Shown: in pieces, positions 54,518 through 64,000 of the stretch
How the letters are laid out: every line of letters starts with the position of its first letter
How positions within the stretch are numbered: the first letter of the stretch is position 1
From: Membranipora membranacea
Lineage: Eukaryota > Bryozoa > Gymnolaemata > Cheilostomatida > Membraniporidae
Assembly: GCA_914767715.1 (NCBI GenBank)
Contig: OU612067.1
Span: 17,487,001 to 17,551,000, forward strand
Length of the DNA stretch: 64,000 nt
Direction of reading: 5' to 3'
Translations under genes and position numbers: made by a program
The notes under the pieces: generated by a model
What the model saw: only the letters and a program-made list of their open reading frames with translations
Database searches by the model: none
What the model was told of the DNA's origin: nothing

Positions 54518-57500
54518 TTATTCATCGGTGGAGCCGTAGAGATCATTATCCATCATATCGACAGGTGGCTGTGGCGGATTCCTCTTCTGTTTCTGGATTG
54601 GTGCATACATATCTTCTATAGTACCCTCCCTCTCCCTACAAATATCAATGGGTTGTGAAAGATTATGCCAATACGATAGATTACCCTAACTATACCCTAT
54701 ACCTTTTAATCACCTAATTACCTGAGGCGATTTCAATTCCATCTTCATTCTATTCTAAGGTCCGACTATCTGTGCAGACAATAATCACAGTGACTGATAT
54801 AACATAGGACACAACATACATTAGTGCACATACCGCCGCACAACACCCAGGTCTTCAGCTAGAAACCATGAGTCAAGCGCTGTTTTGAGGCCTACTCTAG
54901 AACAACCTCCTCATGGCTGGCCCCAACAGCATATATCTTGGTAATAACAACAATAACAAAGCTAAATAACATGTACTAAGGTATTTGTCGCAGAGAGTTA
55001 TAACATAGGTCAAATAGGGAAAGAGATTTAGTACAGCTATATACCTGCGTAAGATTGTCTCTACATTTGAATATCTCTGGTCGTCACAAACATCAGATAC
55101 TCTAAAGGTGGGGGTGTTGCCTGCAAAAAATTACAATATATTTGGTATTACGTTGAACTAAAGCAGCCACCCAGTGTATGACCTCGAACAGCTTTCATCA
55201 AAAATTGATTTTATTGAGCAATGACCAAATCAAATCAATCAACAATGGGAAGACAACTTCTTTGAGGCATAGATTGGATGTAATTGGCAACAAAGCTTCA
55301 TGATAGACCGCATTCAATACGGTTGCTGTCAATATTTCTAATTTGTACTAGTGACCATGTCTGCTGATCCATTTTGCCATATAACAAACATAGTCACGAG
55401 CTGGCTAAGTTTGTATAAATGCAAAGATGACAATAATATTTATGAATGATCTCTAAAACGATTAACGATTGACAATGACCTTGTCTTACCGTTAGCTTGA
55501 AGGTTTTGTAGACCAGTATGAGCAGGTGTAGGTGAAGTGGCTGGCCTCTCAGTCATTTCCTGGCCGACATAATGATAATTTTCCTCATTACTGGTAGTAT
55601 CATCAGATTTAGCGGAGTAGTTTCTCTTGACCTTGGCTAGCTTAGCAGCGATGATGATTATAATGATGATAAGAATAAATCCACCGCAAGACGCTGCAAC
55701 TATAATTATGTTATCCTCTTTGGCAAAGAAACTTTCGACCTTGGTGAGCTTTCCATCATCTCTCTCTGTATGGGCAAAGACATTACATTATATAAGAATA
55801 ATAAGATCTGAAAGTGGCTCGTATTTTAGATATCGTTCATCGTAAATAATCATATTGAATAATTCATAAAAATAATTAATCTTATTGTTATCATACTTTA
55901 CCTGTGGTTGTTTTTTGGAAGGGGTTTGATCGAGTTACTGCAGATGACCTCATCACTGTATCTGCATTAGTTGTGGTCGTTAATGTTGTTGGTGATTTGG
56001 TGGGTGTTGTTGTGGGTGATGTTATGGGTTTTGTTGTTTGTGCAGTTGTTGTCTGTATTGTTGTGGATGTTGTTGTTGTTTTAGTTGTTGTTTTAGTTGT
56101 TGTTTTAGTTGTTGTTGATTGATTTATCAGGCTGCAGGTTGGCTTATACGGCTGCCATTTGCCATCCAAGTCACAAGTGAATAGTGATTCCATTAAGTTT
56201 GACAGCTGGTAATCTTGATCACAGGTAACAGTGAATTTATGTCCCGGCCCATTCTCGCTATGCCTTATATCATCTGCATGGTCTGGCGATCCACATTCGA
56301 CAACTGTAATCATTAATTTTGTATTTTATGTTTATTGTTGATACTATTATCATTGTTTTCTAGTATCCAGTTGCAAGCTGCTCCCTGAATTTTCTGAGGT
56401 GTGATACAAGGGCATGGTTTCAAGGTAAGCAATAGTCTGAGCCCCCTATGATTTTTCAATTTATCATACAAACAAATAGATTTGCCAACAACAGTGGAAA
56501 TTATTGGATCAGAATGATAAAACGTTCAACAAAGTTCAATTTAGGTAGTTCTTACCTATGCTAATCAAACCTGAGAACAGGCGTGAGTTCGCCTCCATCA
56601 AATTTGAAGTTAAATTGTGAAAGTTTGTGCAAGTCATGTTACCTTTGTAATAAAGAAGGACTCCGCTGTTATTGGGTACTTTTTCGGTGTAGATGAACTC
56701 CAGACTTGACATAGACCCGCCAAGACGGATGGTGTTTTCTTGAAAAGTATCACTATCTCCACAGGACAGTTTGAATACAGGATTCTCATCTTCTTTTACT
56801 TTGAGCAATGTGGGGTCAGTACCACAATTAAATTCGGGGATGTTTATGGCGATAAGGTCTATGTACAGCCATTTCAATGCTGTTTCAGTTTGCACAGAAA
56901 ACTCATAGGTCTCATTGAGTTTTGTTGTGGTGATAGGAGTAGGAGGTGATAAACTGAATCCTGTATGACTCATTAAATAACCTTCTTGCTTGCCAGATAG
57001 TTCAGCTGCTGCCATATTAGATGCTTCTGCCATTATTGATATATTTGACCATTTGAGAACTGAAATATAAAAACCCAAACTATAAGCTGTAACATTATGA
57101 GTTATTATTTCTATGAACATAAAGCAACCATGATTATTCAATTTGTCTGCTACAGAAACCTTAGCAACACCAATGCCACCAATGCACCAGCTAGATTTAT
57201 TTTTGAGAAGGACCATTGGTCTTTATGTATAAAAAGTGTACAATAATAATAATAATTATTATAATGATTGATGAAACCTTGAAGCAGGAAAGCTTTTCAA
57301 CGCTTTTTTTCCAACTTTTAAACAGCTTGTTGCCTTATTTCTAAATGCTGTATATCAAATAATACTTCATTCATTGTTCCTGCACACTTGTGTGCAGGAA
57401 AAATGAATGGTTTCAATTGATTGGCTGAGTATATGATATAAAGATGCACTTTTATAAATGTAAATAAAGCTGCTGAGTCATCCATATCTACCACTAATTT

Positions 57501-58652
57501 TGCTGCTGGCCTCACCAATACATGAGCTAAGTTTGGCAGTAAAAGTTTTAAAGGCTTAGTTGGTGTATGTTATTTCTGTAACTTGGCCCTTATTTTGCCC
57601 TTGTTTAATTATCCGCAACAACAACTAATTATTTCTAGTGCGGCATTCATGATCGAATGGTTGAAAAGTTTCTGAGAGAGAGAGATTTGTCAACTAACGA
57701 TGCACAAGCGCTTGTGATCTGATTGTCAAAATTGGAAATGCCTTACTTTATAAGCTAGGAGTTGTATGTGTAGAAAGAAGATTATCTAAAGTACTTATCT
57801 TGGTATTATGAAAACTTTGTTGTAAAGTGAAACGTTACCTAAAATTAAGTTTGGTTGCACTTACTTTTCATGTTGATTGAGAAAGCAGAACCACTCAATA
57901 CTGGCATATCCAAATATATCACGTCTCCTGTGGCTATGGTTATGAAACTTGTCCATCGCATATATTTTTCACCATTCACTGGTTCTCGGCAAAACTCCTT
58001 TCCATCATCCCGCAGGTTAATACCTTTCGGGCCACGATTTATACCAAAAGGGAACTCACATGATTTGATTACGATCATGTCAATCATTATTGCCTCCTTT
58101 GGAAGGCTGTCTATCGTTATCACACAATTCATGTTGTTCCAGTAGTTTTCTGTTCTATTGTAAGGCTGGGGATGGTTAGGACTTAGCACAGACAACTTAT
58201 TTACTTCCAATTCAGGATCATATGAAAATGTGTTATTAGTGCTGCAGAACTTCAAGATAGCAGAACCTAAGAAATGAATACAAAGTTGTGAAAATGAATG
58301 CCTAATATATACCATGTATGACAAAGAGTCTCGGGACATCTCAGGACATCACAAGACATTTTGATGGTCACATAACTTCCCCTCACACTTGGCGTTAGCA
58401 AGTTGAGGGGTGTTATACCATCATTCTACATTATTTGTGACCTGGCCTTCGCTCGTGAATCTGAGTTGTCAGGTTTGCATGCTTAGTTTTGATTAAAGAA
58501 TTATTTCAAAATGTTCAATCTAGACGAAGAAGGTAAAGTATATTCACAATGTTGATAGCATGAGGAACATGTTATGATTAACACTCACCTGGTAATGCTG
58601 TGCAAGAGAAGATTGTAAAGATGAGCCCGATAGAAACTAATACACAATCCAT
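54518..58652 (-). CDS. Gene E: CUB-CUB-Sushi single-pass receptor, paralogue of gene B
   Basis: Seven exons: 58589-58652 (signal peptide MDCVLVSIGLIFTIFSC), 57865-58266 (CUB-like 1, with LSPNHPQPYN), 56643-57059 (CUB-like 2), 55902-56303 (Sushi with four Cys, then a stalk of almost pure Thr runs), 55490-55765 (membrane segment IIIVAASCGGFILIIIIII, then KLAKVKR), 55045-55120 and 54518-54635 (tail). The first five introns are phase 1 and the last is phase 2, as in B. The tail keeps NYHYVGQEM, QRYSNVETI, EDMYAPIQKQ and DNDLYGSTDE. The ectodomain is clearly diverged from B, while the tail is strongly conserved. The Thr-rich stalk suggests heavy O-glycosylation (inference). The upstream region shares the ETS block and AP-1-like site with B and C. 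Confidence 0.87.
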
Positions 58653-58753
58653 TTTCAATGTCCTGTCTATTGCAATCTCAGATCCCCTAATCGATGTGCT
58701 CTCGAAATTACGCAGGATAAACATAATACTCTTTCTAAACGGAACGCAGTTGG

Positions 58754-58777
58754 TTAGTCCAACTTCCTCATCCAGGT
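58754..58777 (-). promoter_or_regulatory. Conserved 24-bp block with ETS core, gene E
   Basis: Identical over 24 bp to the blocks upstream of B and C, here 102-125 bp before the start codon, although the surrounding flank has diverged. Confidence 0.45.
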
Positions 58778-58830
58778 GAAATTGTAGCCTGTTTAATGTT
58801 TATATGATGGATTTATTAATGTGTAAAAAG

Positions 58831-58837
58831 TGACTCA
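58831..58837. promoter_or_regulatory. AP-1-like site, gene E
   Basis: TGACTCA, followed by CTTGACA as in B (CCTGACA), about 180 bp upstream of the gene E start. Confidence 0.4.
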
Positions 58838-59164
58838 CTTGACAACAAAATAATTATTTCTCTCTTTGTCACAAAAGCAAGAGGGAAGTTGATATTTGAA
58901 AAGCTTTTATGTAAACAATACAGACCATGATATTGAATACAATATAGCACCCCTTTTTTTCACAGGCAACAAGCACATATAATATGTTCACTCTTTTGAA
59001 TTTGAATTTCAATATCAACTCTTTAACAATAGTGTTGGTGCTATGAATCCAAAATGTAGGAGGAAGTGGAAGTTGTGAAGTCACTTGTAACTTGTTTTTT
59101 GATGGTACTATTAGGCTTACATCAGCAACTGTATGATAGATTATAGTCACTCTAACAAACTCTA

Positions 59165-59395
59165 AGGATGCACCAAGACAAGTTAGGTACGCTGGCTTGA
59201 TGTGTTACCATTAAGACATATTATAAGTATTGTGTGATTTCATCTCATGACTTGGAATCACTAATACAAAGTGCTTGATATAACTACTTGTCATACCCTC
59301 ACAACTCACTATCCATTCAACTTGTCCCATTTGTTTACTGAAGGCATTTGCGTGTATTCAGGTTACTGAACCATTGCCATATACTACATACTATA
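59165..59395. repeat. Repeat flanking the retrotransposon, left copy
   Basis: Pieces here (GATGCACCAAGACAAGTTAG and GGTTACTGAACCATTGCCAT) recur in the same order at about 62,312-62,405, so the retrotransposon segment lies between two copies of one repeat. The left copy has ~110 bp more between the two matching blocks. Confidence 0.7.
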
Positions 59396-59398
59396 TGA

Positions 59399-59472
59399 CA
59401 ATTATGCTGTGCGGTACAGAACCATAGGCATTTTGGCGAATGCCTATGGTTCTGTACCGCACAGCATAATTG
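59399..59472. repeat. 34-bp perfect inverted repeat at the retrotransposon 5' break
   Basis: Arms 59399-59432 and 59439-59472 are exact reverse complements around a 6-base loop (TTGGCG). The right arm is coding sequence of the element (NAYGSVPH). The left arm is its inverted copy, so the first residues of the long frame (MRYRTIGI) are not native. Confidence 0.92.
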
Positions 59473-61343
59473 ACCTCGCACTATCACACTTCTGGGTGCC
59501 CGACAGGCTAAGGGTTATGGTTGAGCGCTACTATAAAAAGTTCAAAATGCGATTCACTACTAAGAACTTTACCACGAGCTGGCAAGAGCTGGCAGTAGGC
59601 ATCCCTATGGGATGTGCTATATCACCTTTGCTATTCGTTATGGTGATGGAGATAGTTATACGGAATTCGCAAGGCAGTGTGAATGGGATCCAGGTTGCGA
59701 ATAACCAGATACTACCGCCGATGAGGGCCTTTATGGACGATATTACAATAATATCTCCAGATAAGGCCCAGGTTGTAGCTTCAATCGATAGACTGCATGA
59801 GTTGATAGAGAGATGTGCGATGCGATTCAAACCTAGCAAGAGCCGGTCCCTGTCTTTGTGTAAAGGCAAACCTGTACCAAATACCTACTTCATAGGAACA
59901 GAGCGTATTCCCACGCTTGCAGAGCAGCCTGTGAAGAGCTTAGGAAGATGGTATAGTTTACCGATCACAGACAGGTTTCGCGGAAACGAGGTGAAAAAGC
60001 AACTCATTACAGGGCTGGACGCGATTGAAAAATGTGGTCTGTCTGGCAAATACAAAGCCTGGATTCTCAACTTTGCACTCATGCCTCGAATTCTGTGGCC
60101 TCTGACAGTTTATGATATTCCGCTAACACCAGTTGAGAGAATGGAGCAAATGATTAACAAGCACATGCGTAAGTGGCTTGGAGTTCCAAGGAGCTTCAAC
60201 ACTAATGCACTGTATGCCAGTTCGTTTACTCTTTCACTACCTATGAAATCGCTTGTGGAAGAGTACAAAACATCAAAGGCGAGACTGGATATGATGTTGA
60301 ACGAGTCACCAGACCAGGTGATAAGGGAATGTGCTCCAACACTTGACACTGGTAAAAAATGGTCTGTCACAGAGACTGTCAGAGATGCCAAATCTCGACT
60401 GGAGATAAGTGAGATTGTGGGTGCTGTGACAACTGCACGTCATGGCATCGGCTGGGAAGCAAACCGGTGGTTCTCAAAGGAAAGCCCAAAGGTTAGACGG
60501 GAGATGGTAGTTGATGAGGTGCGCAAGATGGAAGAGGAGCGCCGCCAGACACAAGCTGTAGGCCAAGCCCAACAAGGCAGGTGGACTTGTTGGGAGTCTG
60601 TTGAGCAGCGTCAGCTCAAATGGACAGAATTGTGGTCGATGGAGCCACAAAGGATCAGCTTTCTGGTTGGTGCAGCTTATGATCAACTACCGACCCCGGC
60701 AAACCTGGAACGCTGGAATTTGACCGAGAACTCGAAATGCGCCGAGTGCTCGGCTAAGGGCACACTTCGACATATACTGTCGAATTGCCAACAGAGCCTG
60801 GGAAGATACACGTATAGGCATAATCAAGTCCTGAAAGTGTTGTGTAAATATGTCACGGAGAAGTGTGAATATGCTAATGCTGGTGGTGAAGCGCGTGAAA
60901 AGATTTTGCGCAAAAAGGGATTGATGAACAGCGGAGAATGGCAGGTGAGATGCGACCTCACAGAGCAGCTCAGCATGCCACAGCATATTGTGATCACGAA
61001 CCAAAGACCAGACGTAATTGTTTGGTCTGACAAAGAAAAAGCACTAATACTGATGGAATTGACGGTGCCTTGGGAAGAAAATCTCTCATATGCGCATGAG
61101 AGAAAACTGACAAGATACGAAGATCTGGTCACACAATGCCAAGACAAAGGTTGGAATTGCGAATTATTCGCAGTGGAAGTTGGCTGCCGTGGATTCATGG
61201 CTAGATCAGCTACCAAATTTCTGACCAGAGTTGGGCTTTCAGGAAGAGCACTCAAACAAGCCACAAAAAGCATAGTACATGAGGCAGAAAGCGCATCTGC
61301 ATGGATATGGCAACAGCACTGTGTGAAGACAAAAGCTAAGTAA
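59433..61343 (+). CDS. 5'-truncated non-LTR retrotransposon protein: RT, zinc knuckle, restriction-like endonuclease
   Basis: The frame is open for about 640 residues to TAA at 61341. Order: reverse transcriptase motifs LANAYGSVPH, VGIPMGCAISPLLF and FMDDITII (the catalytic Asp pair); a CCHC knuckle CAECSAKGTLRHILSNC (C-x2-C-x7-H-x4-C, about residue 444 of the frame); then a restriction-like endonuclease with RPDVIVW and LILMELTVPWEENL, followed by HERKLTRYEDL. This architecture is that of R2/NeSL-type elements with a single C-terminal endonuclease. The N-terminal part, including any DNA-binding fingers and the first RT motifs, is missing, so this copy is dead on arrival, though the remaining frame has no stop and looks young. 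It lies upstream of gene E. Confidence 0.9.
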   Translation: MANAYGSVPHSIIDLALSHFWVPDRLRVMVERYYKKFKMRFTTKNFTTSWQELAVGIPMGCAISPLLFVMVMEIVIRNSQGSVNGIQVANNQILPPMRAFMDDITIISPDKAQVVASIDRLHELIERCAMRFKPSKSRSLSLCKGKPVPNTYFIGTERIPTLAEQPVKSLGRWYSLPITDRFRGNEVKKQLITGLDAIEKCGLSGKYKAWILNFALMPRILWPLTVYDIPLTPVERMEQMINKHMRKWLGVPRSFNTNALYASSFTLSLPMKSLVEEYKTSKARLDMMLNESPDQVIRECAPTLDTGKKWSVTETVRDAKSRLEISEIVGAVTTARHGIGWEANRWFSKESPKVRREMVVDEVRKMEEERRQTQAVGQAQQGRWTCWESVEQRQLKWTELWSMEPQRISFLVGAAYDQLPTPANLERWNLTENSKCAECSAKGTLRHILSNCQQSLGRYTYRHNQVLKVLCKYVTEKCEYANAGGEAREKILRKKGLMNSGEWQVRCDLTEQLSMPQHIVITNQRPDVIVWSDKEKALILMELTVPWEENLSYAHERKLTRYEDLVTQCQDKGWNCELFAVEVGCRGFMARSATKFLTRVGLSGRALKQATKSIVHEAESASAWIWQQHCVKTKAK

Positions 61344-62792
61344 TCCTATTACTTGTAAGCTGGGGTTTAACACACTCACTTTGTTTTGTGGAGTTGGCCA
61401 GCATTTAATTCCTTTTGTTATAATCCTTGTAAGGATTAGAATGAGGGGATTAAGTGATGATAAGCAAATTGCTTGGGGTAGAAGGCTGAGCAAGATTATG
61501 CCTTTAATACTCAAATTAAAGTAGTTTAATCTCTGCAGAGTGAAAATCAAAGTGAGTCTGAGTTAGATCTAAGGTTTTACAAACATAGGATTAAAAGCTT
61601 GGCCCTCGCATAAAAGGCAGGCAGAGCGAGACAGGAAATCACAGTCAGCCCACTGGCTGTAGCGCAAACAAGTCATCTCTCTGACTTGTGTATGAGTTGT
61701 ACTATGCTCAATGTGGTGAATTTGAGTAGCGAACGAGTGGCACGAGGGGCGGGTGCCTTGACGATAGCGACTTTGCGCCGATGAGTTGATGGAAAGCAAA
61801 CCTCCCTGCACTGGTTTGGCTTAGAGTATAAGCATGAGAGTGATGGGGCGAACATTGTTGCACTGAAACAATGAAGAGTTGGCAGCCTCCCTGGTTGCGC
61901 AACAGCGTAAACACACCAATTATGTCAAACCACCGAAACTGACAAAATGCACTGAGGGATCGATGAGATTGATTGAGATGCTCAGCAACACACAGGGGTG
62001 GCTTCATGCTGCTGGGGCCGGCCATGAGGAGGTTGTACTAGAGAAGGCCTCGAAACAGCGTTTGACTCATGGTTTCTAGCTGAAGACCTGTGTGTTGTGC
62101 AGTGGTACGCGCACCACTGTATGTTGTATCTCAACTTCGTCTTTTAGCCAGTTCAAACAGGTAATGATTTGGTGTGGTTGTCTTCTCTTTTTTGCATGTG
62201 GACATAATTCCTTTACACTCTCTAGTCGGCCGTCTCGTGGTAAGAATATGTTGAATTGCTTACTTCAGCAACTCAACATGATAGTCTTTAGTCACTTTAA
62301 TAAACTCATGAGATGCACCAAGACAAGTTAGGTATAATTGCATGATGTGTTACCAAAATTTTTGTGAATTAAGGTTACTGAACCATTGCCATACTACATA
62401 CTTACAATTTCGATTAGCCAGTACAAATAGGGACTGATTATTGTGCTTTGTGCTTTTTAATCAGTAGGTGTGGTTGTCTCCTCTTTTTTCATGTGCACAT
62501 AATTCCTTTACGCTCTCGAGTCGTCGTCTGGTGGCAAGAATTGGTGAAAAATGACAAGCTCAGAGCGCAAAGGTGCTTTAAAAGTGACCTTGCTGTCCTT
62601 GTGACAATGCATAAGGTAGCTAAAATAATTCAAAGGAATTAGATAAAGCAACATATGAAAATAGACAAGTGAGTAATTGATGATTGATGACGGACATTGT
62701 CAGGTAATAAACGTCTTCCACAGTTTTAATATTGAGTGGATAAAAACCAGTTATTTTCAACACATAAAAAGGGGACATGTCAATGTTAATTT
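61344..62792. other. 3' flank of the retrotransposon with nested repeats
   Basis: No gene recognised. It includes the dispersed repeat at about 62,000-62,130 that also occurs in genes B and E, the right copy of the flanking repeat (62,312-62,405), and a direct repeat of ~78 bp (62,171-62,248 and 62,467-62,544; GGTGTGGTTGTC and CATAATTCCTTTAC shared). The exact 3' end of the retrotransposon is not clear; no A-tail is obvious. Confidence 0.5.
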
Positions 62793-64000
62793 GAACCTAC
62801 TCACCAAAATGAATGGTGACCTGCAATTATAGTCAGCAGTCAATACTAGCTTGAGTCAAATTTAATTTGCTTGGGGTAACTTATTGTGCTCTAGCACCAG
62901 TTTTGACTAGTAAAGTTGGCAGTTTATATAAATTGATCTCAGTGAGGGTGAATAAATATTGGCTAGCCATTAATTGCTCTACTTCAAGACTGTGAGATTT
63001 TTTACCCCTCTAGGTATGTTCGAATCGAGGGAACTCACACATGAAACAGTATTATCATTATCATTTATTTTAAAGACTTTTTTTCTCAAATAGCTTTATA
63101 GATTATAGAGAGACCAAACCCTTATGTGTTAGCTGTTGATATTAATGTATAAACTGCTCCGATATGACAGCGAGAAAAACTTGCGACACAGAAAGTGGTG
63201 TGGTGCCTGCAATGGCAGCACTATCTTCATTCCTGCAGGGGTAGAAGCTTTCATAACGCAATTACAGTGTATTACTCTTTGATTGAGTGTATTTCAATTA
63301 GGTATCTGTAGCTGGCTATTATGATAATTTTTAGATGACATGATCGCTCTATATTGAATTAGCTCTGTATAGCTTTCTGATTGGATTAAACTAAAATTGG
63401 CTAACTGACCCTAATTTTGTAAGGAGCAGTATTTTATAATTTTTTATCTCGACAGAGTTCTAGAGCTATAAAAAGTTATTTCAGTATCGAAGGACGTTCA
63501 TTACCAGGCTACGCAACAGTGTGAGTAGGTACATGCCAATGCCAGTGTCTCAGGAAAACTGGCAGTTAAATTGCCAACTTTTGTTTGTGGCAAGTTAAAG
63601 GACCTCCACTGACATGGCTAATAAAACAAATGTGGACGTGACAAGTCTTCAGCTGGCTACATGGGACGTAAAGGTACGCACAGAGGCAAAGGGTGTTAGG
63701 GTCAGGGAAATTTACTGAAGTCAAAAATTAATATGCAAACTTATTTGATAGGCAATCAAAATCAAAATGATGCACTAGATATTTAGTGTTGGTAACAGTT
63801 GTATTTTCAGCAATTCGTGACTTATTAGGTAGAGTAGAGGTATATATATCCTTTTGGTAATAACTTTAAACCCCAATTTTCTCCCTTGATGCTTACTCTG
63901 AATCCACTCATTATACTATACTGAAATAGCCATCACAAGCTATATAGTTTATCTATTGATTGATTAACCATGCGCAAGGATTACCATCAATTTCCCTCCT
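62793..64000. repeat. Long dispersed repeat, copy 2, running off the window
   Basis: Matches 16,747-18,221 in the same orientation, nearly base for base over its last ~1.1 kb, and is still matching at the window end. Confidence 0.82.

Noticed and set aside
61879-62079. 66-residue frame downstream of the retrotransposon
   Set aside because: Overlaps a dispersed repeat also found in introns of B and E; no family motif seen.

Overview
This window is eukaryotic and almost certainly from an animal. It is AT-rich, its genes are split into short exons with GT-AG introns, and it holds a 22-exon nitric oxide synthase, a TRIM-type RING/B-box protein, CUB/Sushi transmembrane receptors and a non-LTR retrotransposon with a restriction-like endonuclease. 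Compact genes and this mix of families fit an early-branching marine invertebrate, perhaps a sponge, but I cannot fix the species. All exon models were read by eye from splice sites, reading phase and comparison between paralogues inside the window.

Layout. 1-925: a foldback transposable element. 1,050-3,494 (-): gene A, a short CUB receptor whose last exon is off-window. 5,345-10,057 (-): gene B, a full receptor (signal peptide, two CUB-like domains, Sushi, Thr/Ser stalk, membrane segment, Tyr-bearing tail). 11,864-15,419 (+): gene C, head-to-head with B, with a near-identical ectodomain but a different tail. 16.5-19.8 kb: repeats and unassigned DNA. 19,832-37,007 (+): nitric oxide synthase. 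38,437-42,115 (-): TRIM-like gene, convergent with NOS. 44,154-47,600 (+): gene D, a 5'-truncated relative of C. 50,255-52,972 (-): gene F, paralogue of A, with an in-frame stop. 54,518-58,652 (-): gene E, paralogue of B. 59,399-61,343 (+): 5'-truncated R2-like retrotransposon, followed by repeats to the end.

The notable feature is a cluster of six related receptor genes (A-F) that share exon structure and phase-1 introns and have been reshuffled by three events: duplication of an A-B pair into F-E, inverted duplication of B, and joining of a B-type ectodomain to a D-type tail to make C. The C/D tail ends in a paired YxxL arrangement like an ITAM, while the A/B/E/F tails share another Tyr motif. 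The B and C CUB exons differ mostly at amino-acid-changing positions, although much of the flanking intron is nearly identical. ETS-core sites precede all five genes with a recognisable start, and AP-1 sites precede B, C and E. A diversifying recognition-receptor locus is a reasonable hypothesis; ligand, expression and signalling are unknown.
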